Part shown: positions 24,239 to 31,954 of the stretch, piece by piece
How positions within the stretch are numbered: the first letter of the stretch is position 1
Layout of the letters: every line of letters begins with the position of its first letter
Assembly (NCBI GenBank): GCA_900548145.1
Contig: URJB01000011.1
Location: forward strand, 1-56,864
Reading direction: 5' to 3'
DNA: 56,864 nucleotides
DNA from: an uncultured Eubacteriales bacterium
GTDB lineage: Bacteria > Bacillota > Clostridia > Christensenellales > Aristaeellaceae
Translations under genes and position numbers: made by a program
The notes under the pieces: generated by a model
The model's input: the letters and a program-made list of their open reading frames with translations, nothing else
What the model was told of the DNA's origin: nothing
Databases searched by the model: none

Positions 24239-26584
24239 TCATTCCGCCTTCAGGCCGACCTCAGCGTCATAGAATCCCTCTGCCAGCGCCAGAGCACATC
24301 CGCCGCAGACCGGGGCCAGCGCCTGTTCCTTTTCCAGCCACTTTTTCTGATATTGATATACGCTGACCGTAAATGGACTCAGTTTTTTCAGGACAGCTGC
24401 GCGATAGGACGCGTCCGATCGACACCGTTCCGAATCCAGTTCCGCCAAAAGCCGCCGTCCCTCCTCATACGGGACCAGAATATCCGTTGTTTCCTCCTCA
24501 AAAACGGAGAAATGCTGCCCCGCTGTTTTGAATGCCTGCCGCAGGTAAAAATTCTCCGCCTCCGGGCAGCGCGCCGTATACTTTTCATTCGATCCCATCA
24601 GATCCAACAGGGTCGTTTTTTGTTCCTGAACGTAATCATCCTGCTCGCCTGCCGCCATATCCCTGTATAGCGCGGCGTAATAATATCGAATGGCTGCGGC
24701 CGAGAACAGGCTGCCGTCAAAACGTTCCGAAGAGGCACTGAATGCCTCCGTCAGCGCCAGCGTAGCGTCCTTTCCCCGCCGGATATCGCGCAGCATACCC
24801 AGATTTTCATCTGTGCAGTTTACAACATAGACCGGGCGCGGCGTTTCGGATTCTCGGCCGCGGTTGCACCGTCCGGCAACCTGCATGATGCTGTCCATTC
24901 CAGCGGCCAGCCGCAGAACCGCGCCAAATGAAATGTCCACTCCAGCCTCCATGACCTGTGTGGCAATGCAAAGGACCTTTTCTTTCCGCCCGAGCGCAGC
25001 CTGTACTTCGTCCAGTACATCGCGCCGGTGCTGCATACACATCGCCGCCGACAAATGGAAGCTCCGATATTCTGCCGAGCGGGTGTGCTCCAGCAGATAC
25101 GCCGCCTCGCTCTTTTTGTTGCACACGGCCAGCAGGCTGTCTGTGGTTTCCATCAGTGTGCAGATCATCTCCGGAAGCTCGTCCAGACGGCGGCCGCCGG
25201 CCAGTTGAAGCTCCGTTCTCCGAAATGTTGCCCAAAGCGCCTCGTCATACGGCACGATCTCCTCCGGCGCGCGCCGCAGCGGGTGCTCTGCCCGCTCAAC
25301 GCACGGCTGCGTTGCCGAGCACAAAACGACCGTCGCGCGGCACTGCTCGCTCAAAAATTGGATGGCAAGATTAAAAAGCGACAGCAGTTTGGTCGGCACG
25401 GTCTGGACCTCATCGATCACGATGACGCTGTCACAAAGAGCCTGAAACCTGCGAATGGAAGTCGTTTTCCCGTCGAACAACGTGTTCAGCAGCTGAACCA
25501 GCGTCGTTAGAATGATCGGCGCGTTCCAACTTTGCACCAGAAGTTCGCGCTCGTCAAGCGCGTCCTGCGATGTATCCGTCTGCACAACGTTGGAATGGTG
25601 CTCCAGGATCAGCCGATCGTCCCCTACAAACTTCCGAATCTCTTTCGCGTTCTGTTCCAGAATCGACAGCAGCGGCGAGGTGAAAATCAGGCGTTTTTTC
25701 CCGAATTGTTTCGCGTGCGCCAGTGCATACCGCAGTGAACTGAGCGTTTTTCCGCCGCCGGTCGGAACGTTCAGCCGATAGATGCCGGACGCTTTCTCCG
25801 CAAACGCTCCGCACGTTTCGGAAATTTTCTGCCGCGCGTTGTCGATCTCTCCATCGTGCGGTTTCCCATGCAGCTTTTCTTCCAGATAGGCAAGCCGCGC
25901 CGCCCAGACCGGCGTCATATCCTCCGACAAATTCGGCGGTGTGTTTCCCTCCATAAACGCAGCCGTATCATACCGGTCGCCCTCGATCACAGCGGACAGA
26001 AGCAGCCGGGCCAACAGTCCGACCACGAAAAAATATTCGTGATCATCGACGTATTTCCTCTCCAACTGTTCCAAAATCGGATCGATCTCCCCCACTGCGG
26101 AAGAAAAGAGCCGTTCTATTTCCTGCTTGGAAATTCCCTGTGAAAATAAGCCCTGTACAGACTCCTCATAGGAGATCCCCTGCTTTTCAGCGCGGTACTT
26201 CAGCCCGATTCGCCGCGTGGGATCCACGCAGTCAAACAGGCCATGGTGCGCGCCGATAGCAAACGCGAGCAGTTCGGACGCCATGACGCCGGTACGAATG
26301 GGGTCCGTTTCCTCATGAAACTGTTCCATCAGATATCGGCAGCCCTGAAAGCTGTGAATCACCTGCCCCCGCGCACTGTGGTCGCCAGCAGCAAGATACT
26401 TCTGGAACGCGGGAGCGGCTTTGCCTGCGTCATGGAGCAGCGCGGCAAGATACGCAGCATTTTCCAGGCCCACCGGCCGCAGGCATTCTGCCGCCCGCCG
26501 CGCCGCACCGCGCAGGTGTTCCCGCAACGTCTGCCAAACGATTTGTCCACTCTTCGTTTCCCGCTTATGCGCGTAGCGCTCCAT
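24239..26584 (-). CDS. cas3: Type I-C Cas3 helicase-nuclease
   Basis: This 781-residue protein degrades DNA after Cascade recruits it. An N-terminal HD nuclease has H51-D52 (LLHDAGK), H77 (VIHSFQG) and H113-H114 (IGAHHGLFD). A superfamily 2 helicase follows with Walker A VPTGGGKT (273-280), DEVQ (391-394), SATQP (423-427), VMEAGVDISF and QVAGRCNRGRE. All key residues are present. Start 26584 is chosen because GGTGAT, matching the 16S tail, lies just upstream; an in-frame ATG at 26647 has no ribosome site and would add 21 residues. It is first in the operon behind a near-consensus promoter, leaving a leader of about 95 nt. Confidence 0.95.
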   Translation of the reverse strand: MERYAHKRETKSGQIVWQTLREHLRGAARRAAECLRPVGLENAAYLAALLHDAGKAAPAFQKYLAAGDHSARGQVIHSFQGCRYLMEQFHEETDPIRTGVMASELLAFAIGAHHGLFDCVDPTRRIGLKYRAEKQGISYEESVQGLFSQGISKQEIERLFSSAVGEIDPILEQLERKYVDDHEYFFVVGLLARLLLSAVIEGDRYDTAAFMEGNTPPNLSEDMTPVWAARLAYLEEKLHGKPHDGEIDNARQKISETCGAFAEKASGIYRLNVPTGGGKTLSSLRYALAHAKQFGKKRLIFTSPLLSILEQNAKEIRKFVGDDRLILEHHSNVVQTDTSQDALDERELLVQSWNAPIILTTLVQLLNTLFDGKTTSIRRFQALCDSVIVIDEVQTVPTKLLSLFNLAIQFLSEQCRATVVLCSATQPCVERAEHPLRRAPEEIVPYDEALWATFRRTELQLAGGRRLDELPEMICTLMETTDSLLAVCNKKSEAAYLLEHTRSAEYRSFHLSAAMCMQHRRDVLDEVQAALGRKEKVLCIATQVMEAGVDISFGAVLRLAAGMDSIMQVAGRCNRGRESETPRPVYVVNCTDENLGMLRDIRRGKDATLALTEAFSASSERFDGSLFSAAAIRYYYAALYRDMAAGEQDDYVQEQKTTLLDLMGSNEKYTARCPEAENFYLRQAFKTAGQHFSVFEEETTDILVPYEEGRRLLAELDSERCRSDASYRAAVLKKLSPFTVSVYQYQKKWLEKEQALAPVCGGCALALAEGFYDAEVGLKAE

Positions 26585-26668
26585 CTTATCACCAACTCTC
26601 GTGAAAAGTCGTATTGAACCGTTTCCTACGATAGCATTACATTTCATTTGTTAAAATTATGTAATATT

Positions 26669-26681
26669 TTCTTGGTATCTA
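26669..26681 (+). promoter_or_regulatory. Candidate protospacer (TTC PAM + 10-nt seed match) at the cas operon start
   Basis: TTC at 26669-26671 is the canonical I-C PAM. The next ten bases, TTGGTATCTA (26672-26681), equal the first ten bases after the solitary repeat (26780-26789). The site sits at the predicted +1 of cas3, and a 34-nt R-loop from here would run over the -10 box at 26687-26692 toward the -35 at 26711. Beyond position 10 the match is poor, which suggests binding without cleavage. Confidence 0.7.
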
Positions 26682-26686
26682 ATATA

Positions 26687-26716
26687 ATTATAAACTAGCA
26701 CCCGTGCGCTTGTCAA
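26687..26716 (-). promoter_or_regulatory. Promoter of the cas operon
   Basis: On the minus strand TTGACA (26711-26716), 18-nt spacer, TATAAT (26687-26692); both boxes are consensus. The predicted start is near 26680. Confidence 0.85.
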
Positions 26717-26717
26717 G

Positions 26718-26745
26718 TTGTTTTTTTGGCCTTATTTGATATACT
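26718..26745 (+). promoter_or_regulatory. Promoter of the crRNA-like locus
   Basis: TTGTTT (26718-26723), 16-nt spacer, extended -10 TGATATACT (26737-26745). The predicted start near 26752 is the first base of the repeat. The -35 boxes of this promoter and the cas promoter are separated by one base. Confidence 0.6.
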
Positions 26746-26751
26746 ATAATT

Positions 26752-26779
26752 GTCTTGCGTTAAGCGAGTGGATTGAAAA
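26752..26779 (+). CRISPR. Solitary type I-C-like CRISPR repeat
   Basis: This 28-nt element starts GTC and ends GTGGATTGAAAA, the two ends conserved in I-C repeats (commonly ending GTGGATTGAAAC or -AAAT). A short stem CTTGC/GCGAG (26754-26758/26764-26768, one G-U) encloses loop GTTAA. It is 3-4 nt shorter than a typical I-C repeat. No second copy exists in the window, so this is not an array. Confidence 0.8.
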
Positions 26780-26797
26780 TTGGTATCTATAATGTAT

Positions 26798-26837
26798 GCA
26801 TCCGTCCGGGACGTTCCCGCGGATGCGTATATTTTTT
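26798..26837 (+). terminator. Terminator of the crRNA-like RNA
   Basis: Stem GCATCCG/CGGATGC (26798-26804/26820-26826) is stacked on an inner CGGGA/TCCCG stem, then GTATATTTTTT. The 26838-27050 stretch beyond it is moderately AT-rich and holds no gene I can support. Confidence 0.85.
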
Positions 26838-27052
26838 GAGCGTTTCAAAAAAGCTCGCAAAAAGATGGGCATTATATCCTCAAGCAGATATAAACTGATA
26901 GGCAGTTGCGGCTCGACAGCCAAAAGACCGCTTCAAAAGAATGCCTCACCCGATGGACAAAAATTGAACTGAACTTTGGGTTTTTGAACCTCGTTTGGAA
27001 CCCTTGAACTGGAAAAATTCGAAAAGATTCTGAAAAAATATTTTAGCATAGA

Positions 27053-27086
27053 AAAACCCCGCAGTCTTTTATGACTGCGGGGTTTT
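27053..27086 (-). terminator. Terminator of the tRNA-Thr gene
   Basis: A perfect 14-bp stem AAAACCCCGCAGTC (27053-27066/27073-27086) followed on the minus strand by a T tract, 3 nt after the tRNA 3' end. Confidence 0.9.
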
Positions 27087-27088
27087 CG

Positions 27089-27164
<76 letters not shown>

Positions 27165-27292
27165 GCATTGTCTCAATCGACAACGATGTTATTATACACA
27201 TGATTCGGGGTTTTGGCAAGAGGAAATTTCGAAAAAAGAGAAAAAAGCACGAAAAACTTTTGGAGTGCGGCTTGAACCTTCGCCATTCAAAC

Positions 27293-27324
27293 AGAAAAGG
27301 GAGCCTCCCGGGCGGAAGGCTCCC
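27293..27324 (-). terminator. Terminator of the catabolic gene cluster
   Basis: Stem GGGAGCCT/AGGCTCCC (27299-27306/27317-27324), then TTTTCTG on the minus strand, 12 nt past the iolB stop. Confidence 0.85.
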
Positions 27325-27335
27325 CAAAAAACGTC

Positions 27336-28151
27336 TTACTGCTTCTTGACCAGATTTTCCACAGCGCTGACCCACTGGTGATCGGGGTCGTTGGAGCGGT
27401 AGAAGCCCTGATCCTTGCCGGCCATCAGCCACAGGAAATAGGTGTTGTAGCCGGGCGCGCCCACGGTGGTATGATAACCCCGGGGGAACTCCACCAGCTC
27501 GTCGTTTTTGACCCGGTAGGCCTCGTCGATCTCGCCGTCGGAGGTGTACAGGCACTGTACGCCGAAGCCCTGCTGGGGATCAAACAGGAAGTAGTAGATC
27601 TCCTCCAGCACGCCCTCGGAGGGCATATTGTCCACATCGTGCTTGTGGGGCGGGAAGCCGGCCCAGTTGCCGGGGGTGATGTAGGCCTCGCCGATGGTCA
27701 GCTTTTTGGCGTTGGTGGAGCCGTCCACGATGAAGCTGGTGTCCCGCTCCCAGGGCTTCACGCCCAGCCGGACCACGCGCACGTCCGCCTGATGGATGGC
27801 CTGAGGTTCGCTGTCCACGTCAATGGGGGTGGAACACACGGCGATCTTGATATTCCAAGGGCTGTCGATTTTTACGGAGCAGTTGCGGGGCGCATAGAAG
27901 CACTCGGCCTTGGGGTTTTCGAACACGTTGCGGCGTGCGCCCACCATGCCGTAATCCTTGCCGTTGGCGGTGAAGTTGGCCTTGCCGCCCAGAATGATAA
28001 AGGCCACTTCCCGGTCTTTCGTCTCATAGGTGTAGCTCTGGCCGTCAGAAAGCTCCAAAATGCCAAATTCCAGATCCTTCAGGCTGCACTTGCCGATCTC
28101 GCACAGAGGGGTGTAGCCATTTTTAGGGGTATACGTCTTTTTGTAATTCAT
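27336..28151 (-). CDS. iolB: 5-deoxy-glucuronate isomerase (IolB family)
   Basis: This 271-residue bicupin protein is in the range of IolB, which converts 5-deoxy-D-glucuronate to 5-dehydro-2-deoxy-D-gluconate in inositol breakdown. Cupin metal ligands are expected in FPPHKHDVDN and the Glu/His of EEIYYFLFDP and FPRGYHTTVGAPGYNTYF, the strongest IolB match. No other inositol genes (iolD, iolE, iolG) are adjacent, so the true substrate may be a different deoxy-uronate. The start overlaps the stop of the ETF fusion gene (ATGA at 28148-28151). It is the last gene of the cluster. Confidence 0.9.
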   Translation of the reverse strand: MNYKKTYTPKNGYTPLCEIGKCSLKDLEFGILELSDGQSYTYETKDREVAFIILGGKANFTANGKDYGMVGARRNVFENPKAECFYAPRNCSVKIDSPWNIKIAVCSTPIDVDSEPQAIHQADVRVVRLGVKPWERDTSFIVDGSTNAKKLTIGEAYITPGNWAGFPPHKHDVDNMPSEGVLEEIYYFLFDPQQGFGVQCLYTSDGEIDEAYRVKNDELVEFPRGYHTTVGAPGYNTYFLWLMAGKDQGFYRSNDPDHQWVSAVENLVKKQ

Positions 28152-29926
28152 GCTTGCTGCTTCCTTTCTTTCACGTATTGTATCCATTCGTCGATGGTTT
28201 CTTCCCAGTCGGCGACGATGCCGTAATCCGCGCAGGCGAAGATGGGGGCGTTTCGATCCCGGTTCACCGCCACCACCACGCCGGAGGAACTCATGCCCAC
28301 GGTGTGCTGTACCAGTCCGCTGACGCCGAAGGCCAGATACAGCCGGGGGCGGACGGTCACACCGGTCTGGCCGATCTGATGAGGATAGCCGATCCAGCCC
28401 GCGTCCACGGCGCTGCGGGTGGCTCCCACGCCGCCGCCCAGCAGGGCCGCCAGCTTCTCCAGCTTTTCGAAGCCCTTTTTGCTGCCCACGCCCTTGCCGC
28501 CGGTGACGATCACAGGCGCGCCCTGCAGGGAAACGCCGCTTTCCGCCGGGGTGAAGGCCAACCGCTCCAGCCTTTCCGGGCTTGCCGCCAGCTTCAGCGG
28601 CCGCAGGGCGCAGACCCGCCCGTCCGCCGGCTGAGGAATGGGAAAAACGCCGGGGCGCACGCTGGCCATCTGGGGGCGGGACGTCCTGCAAAGGATTTCC
28701 GCCGTCAGGTTGCCGCCAAAGGCCGGGCGAACCTGTTTGAGCAGCCCCGCGTCCGTCAGAGACAGGGCGGTACAGTCGGCGGTCAGGCCCGTGTGCAGTC
28801 TCGCCGCTACCCATGCGGACAGGAACCGCCCGCGAATGGTGGCCGGGAACAGGGCCGCGTCCGACTGCAGCTGCTGGAGCGCGTCTGCGATCCGCTCCGC
28901 CTGAGCGCAGTCGTCCGTCAGCCTTCCCAACGGAACCGCTTCGTCCGCGCCAAAGGAGGCAAAGGCGGAAAGGGGCGGCTCCGCCGTCTCGGACAAGGCC
29001 AGCACCCTGCCGGACGGGGTCAGCTGACGGGCCTTGCCCAGCAGCTCGGCGGCAGCGCTTCCGTCCCCCTCACACAGCACGGCGATGGTGATCGCAGCGG
29101 AATTTCCATTTTCAGGGGAAACAGAAGCAGCCGGAGCCGCTTCATCCTGCCCGGACGCGCCCAGCGCCAGTCCTTTTGCTTCCAGCGCTTTCATGACCTC
29201 CGCAAAGGAGGTCTTGACGCAGGGCCGAACGCCCACGGGCCGGGCGCTGATATGCGTCACCCGGGTGGGCGACGCTTTCAGGCCGCAGTCAGCCGGGTCA
29301 ATGCCCAAATCCTCGGGTTCGCAGATGCGCACGTTGGCCTGAGCCGCCCGCCGCAGCCCGGAAATGGTTGGGAGACGCAGCGCGTGACTCCATTCGCACA
29401 GGGTCATAACCGCAGGCAGAGGGGCCTTCCATGCCACGCTGCCCGCCTCGGTCAGTTGGATGGCCTTAAGACAGCCGTCCGCAATCTCCCCCTCTGTGGC
29501 GTTTACCACGCAGGGTCGATCCAACATGGCCGCCACCATAGGGCCGACCTGCCCGGTCTCGCCGTCTATCGCCCGGCGGCCGCAGAGGATCAGATCAAAC
29601 CCGCCCAGCGCCGTCTCGGCCTGTGCCAGACAGTGAGCCGTCACCAGCGTGTCCGCGCCCGCAAATCGGGGTGAGGTCATCAACACGGCTTCGTCCGCGC
29701 CCCGGGACAGTGCCTCCCGCAGCATCCCTTCGGCCCGTCTGGGGCCCATGGTCAGGACGGTCACGGTTCCGCCGTGCTGCTCCTTCAGCTCCAGCCCCAG
29801 CTCCAACGCGCTTTCATCCGCCGGATTGAGCACCTGCGCCACAAACTCCCGTTCCAGCGTCAAATCGCCGGTGAGCTTCACTTCCGTGGTGTCGGGCACC
29901 TGCTTTAAGCAAATCAGGATTCGCAT
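28148..29926 (-). CDS. Electron-transfer flavoprotein, fused EtfB-EtfA
   Basis: This single 592-residue chain joins both ETF subunits, which are normally two genes. Residues about 1-265 are EtfB (RILICLKQVPDTTEVKLT at the start, GADEAVLM, DLILCGRRAIDGETGQVGP, TKTSFAEVMKAL-like end). A linker rich in Ala/Pro/Ser at about 265-285 leads to EtfA (TIAVLCEGDG..., PAFGGNLTAEILC). The C-terminal FAD loop lies at 501-545 (GATRSAVDAGW, IGQTG, GVSGLVQH, GMSSSG, NRDRNAPIFACADYGI). Both nucleotide sites look intact. The likely role is carrying electrons between the FAD oxidase/Fe-S proteins of the same cluster and NAD or ferredoxin. Confidence 0.93.
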   Translation of the reverse strand: MRILICLKQVPDTTEVKLTGDLTLEREFVAQVLNPADESALELGLELKEQHGGTVTVLTMGPRRAEGMLREALSRGADEAVLMTSPRFAGADTLVTAHCLAQAETALGGFDLILCGRRAIDGETGQVGPMVAAMLDRPCVVNATEGEIADGCLKAIQLTEAGSVAWKAPLPAVMTLCEWSHALRLPTISGLRRAAQANVRICEPEDLGIDPADCGLKASPTRVTHISARPVGVRPCVKTSFAEVMKALEAKGLALGASGQDEAAPAASVSPENGNSAAITIAVLCEGDGSAAAELLGKARQLTPSGRVLALSETAEPPLSAFASFGADEAVPLGRLTDDCAQAERIADALQQLQSDAALFPATIRGRFLSAWVAARLHTGLTADCTALSLTDAGLLKQVRPAFGGNLTAEILCRTSRPQMASVRPGVFPIPQPADGRVCALRPLKLAASPERLERLAFTPAESGVSLQGAPVIVTGGKGVGSKKGFEKLEKLAALLGGGVGATRSAVDAGWIGYPHQIGQTGVTVRPRLYLAFGVSGLVQHTVGMSSSGVVVAVNRDRNAPIFACADYGIVADWEETIDEWIQYVKERKQQA

Positions 29927-29935
29927 GGTTTCTCC

Positions 29936-31402
29936 TTAGAGTTTGTGATAAATGGGGGCCAGCGCCGCCTGAATTTCCTTATAGAGCTTAAAGCGCTCGT
30001 TGTAGAAGTCCACGCCCTCCGGGTCGGGCAGCGTCACGCCATGCTCCCTGACGCAGCGCTCGACCGCGTCCGCATGGCTGGCGAACACACCCACGGCCAC
30101 ACCTGCCAACATGGCGCTGCCCAAGCTGGAATCCACGTTCTCCACCGTTTTCAGGGGGATATTCAGCATATCGGCCAGAATCTGCCGCCAGAGACCGCTT
30201 TTCGCGCCGCCGCCGATGGCCACGGCCTGCGTGGGGGCAATGCCCAGCTCCACCAGCGTGGCGAAGCAGTCCTTCATGGAATAGGCCACGCCCTCCAGCA
30301 CCGCCCGGTTGAAATGGGCCTTCGTGTGGAAGCCCGCCGCGCCGACGAAGCTGGCCCGGAGCCTGTCATCCAGATAGGGCGTGATCTCGCCCTGCAGATA
30401 GGGGTGGAAGAACAGCCCCTCGCAGCCCCGGGATACCTTCTCCGCCGCCCGGCTCATCTCGTCAAAGCTGCCGCCGAAGGTGTCCCGATACCAGCGGTTG
30501 CTGGCGGCGCAGCTCTTGGTGGCCGTGCCGGGATACCACAAGCCGTTGACCACATGGCGGTAGGTCACCAGCCGGGGATCCACCACCTCATGATCCGTAA
30601 TGGAGCAGATACGGCCTGCTGTAGCCAGCTTCACCGTGGCCTGCCCCTCATGCACCGCGCCTGCGGCATAGACTTCCATGACCGTGTCCGTCGCGCCGGC
30701 AATTACCGCCGTCTTCGCCGTCAGCCCCGTGTCCGCCTGCGCCTGCGCCGTCAGCGGGCTTAAATGGGTCGTGGGCTCCACGATGGGGGGCATAAGCCGC
30801 ACGTCCAGCCCAGCCATGGCGCACAGCGTCTCCGACCACTGATTCTTCCGCGCGTCCAGCAGCAAAAAGCCCATGGCCTCGATGGTATCGGTGACGTAAT
30901 CGCCGGTCATGCGGTAGCGGACATAGTCCTTTACCGCCAGCACCTTGCGGGTTTTGCGCAGGGTCTCCGGCTCGTGCTTTTTCAGCCACATCAGCTGCGG
31001 CAGCGTCCAAAGGCTGGATACGCTGTTGTAGCATTCTTCCATCAGGGCGGAGCCCATCTCGCTCTTTAACTGAGCCGCTTCTACAGAAGCCCGGGTATCC
31101 GTCCAGTAAATGGCCCGGCGCACCGGCCTGTCGTCCTCGCCCAGCAAAACGGCGGTGTGCGTAGCCGCGTCCAAAGCCAGCGCCGCCACGTCCTCGGGCG
31201 CGACGCCGGTCTTTTCCAGCAGCTCCCGGATGTTGGCGCAGGCGGCGTTGTAGCTGTCCTCCGCGTCCTGCTCCGCCCAGCCGTTTTCCGGGTAATAGGT
31301 GGGGTATTCCCTGCTGGCGGTGGCAGCGACAACGCCGTCCTCGCGCAGCAACGTGGCTTTGGAGGACGAACCGCCAAAGTCAACGCCCAACAGGTATTTC
31401 AT
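29936..31402 (-). CDS. FGGY-family carbohydrate kinase
   Basis: This 488-residue kinase of the xylulokinase/gluconokinase/fuculokinase superfamily has the N-terminal phosphate loop GVDFGGSSSKATL, LALDAATHTAVLL, a middle IAGATDTVMEVYAAGAV and the C-terminal ATP site IGGGAKSGLWRQILADMLN. The substrate cannot be read from motifs. The ATG at 31402 has CGAGGTG 8 nt upstream; an in-frame GTG nine bases earlier is the alternative. It is followed after 9 nt by the ETF fusion gene. Why a second sugar kinase (besides the PfkB one) is in the cluster is unclear; it may act on a different intermediate. Confidence 0.92.
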   Translation of the reverse strand: MKYLLGVDFGGSSSKATLLREDGVVAATASREYPTYYPENGWAEQDAEDSYNAACANIRELLEKTGVAPEDVAALALDAATHTAVLLGEDDRPVRRAIYWTDTRASVEAAQLKSEMGSALMEECYNSVSSLWTLPQLMWLKKHEPETLRKTRKVLAVKDYVRYRMTGDYVTDTIEAMGFLLLDARKNQWSETLCAMAGLDVRLMPPIVEPTTHLSPLTAQAQADTGLTAKTAVIAGATDTVMEVYAAGAVHEGQATVKLATAGRICSITDHEVVDPRLVTYRHVVNGLWYPGTATKSCAASNRWYRDTFGGSFDEMSRAAEKVSRGCEGLFFHPYLQGEITPYLDDRLRASFVGAAGFHTKAHFNRAVLEGVAYSMKDCFATLVELGIAPTQAVAIGGGAKSGLWRQILADMLNIPLKTVENVDSSLGSAMLAGVAVGVFASHADAVERCVREHGVTLPDPEGVDFYNERFKLYKEIQAALAPIYHKL

Positions 31403-31559
31403 TGGTTTCACCTCGTTATGCTTTGCAGGTTCCGTCCCTGCGGAATGTAAAAACTTTTCGGGAATCCGTTCGGATTATGAAAATTCTGTGCCCGCGCAGA
31501 AGGATTTTGCCAGTCCATTCCTTCCATCGCAGTTGTCCTGCCAGACCCGCACTCCGTAA

Positions 31560-31660
31560 TCTCTTTCAGGTCACGACGGTAAACTCCCGACCAGTCTTCA
31601 TGTTCCTCGAGTACCCTGCCCGTCCTTCCGGGCGGGCAGACCGAGACGCAGGGCGACCGA
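31560..31660 (-). repeat. Truncated family A repeat
   Basis: A partial copy upstream of the full one. It keeps the CTGCCCG/CGGGCAG hairpin and a CTCGAG/ACCAG block (compare GGCGCTCGAGGGAA in the gdhA copy) but lacks the flanking modules. The rest of 31403-31775 holds no gene I can support. Confidence 0.5.
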
Positions 31661-31775
31661 CAACCGTCACCGAAACGATGCTTTGACCCGGCAGCGCCAA
31701 AGACGACGATTGAGGTTGCGAATCACTGTCTCTGACGAATATCAGTCTTTTCTGCTCAACCGGCATGAAAGCCGC

Positions 31776-31954
31776 ACCAGACCCGCCAGCCGTGGCACCC
31801 GTTGTGCCACGGCGGCCTTGGGTCCGAAAGCGCCGGAAACGCGAGGCCCTCCGCCGAGCGTTTCCAGAGCGCCTTGCTTTTCTATATTCCCCTGCCCGCC
31901 CTCCCGGGCGGGCAGACCGGGGTGCAGGGGTACTACCCCTGCCTGCCCCTGCTA
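31776..31954 (-). repeat. Repeat family A, copy 3 (3' end of Ldh-type dehydrogenase gene)
   Basis: In gene direction the order is stop codon, hairpin AGGGGTA-G-TACCCCT, ACCCCGGTCTG, a CTGCCCGCC/GGCGGGCAG hairpin, an inserted hairpin module with loop sequence shared by copies 4 and 5 (31835-31865), then the 10-bp hairpin 31789-31798/31804-31813 and GGCGGGTCTGGT. Confidence 0.85.

Larger units (their letters stand above)
26752..26837 (+). ncRNA. Candidate crRNA-like autoregulatory RNA (CreR-like)
   Basis: The unit has its own promoter, one repeat (26752-26779), a guide starting at 26780 and a strong terminator whose stem begins at guide position 19 (26798). Guide bases 1-10 match the cas operon start next to a TTC PAM. 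Cas5c could cut at the repeat stem and leave a Cascade-loaded RNA of about 50-75 nt. The design, one repeat plus partial complementarity to the system's own cas promoter, matches what is known as CreR or mini-CRISPR regulators in other type I systems. The alternative is the last relic of an eroded array whose remaining spacer is self-derived. Confidence 0.65.

Noticed and set aside
26585..27088. A CRISPR array next to the cas operon
   Set aside because: Only one repeat-like unit is present. No second copy with spacer-length spacing was found on either strand, and a terminator follows the single guide.
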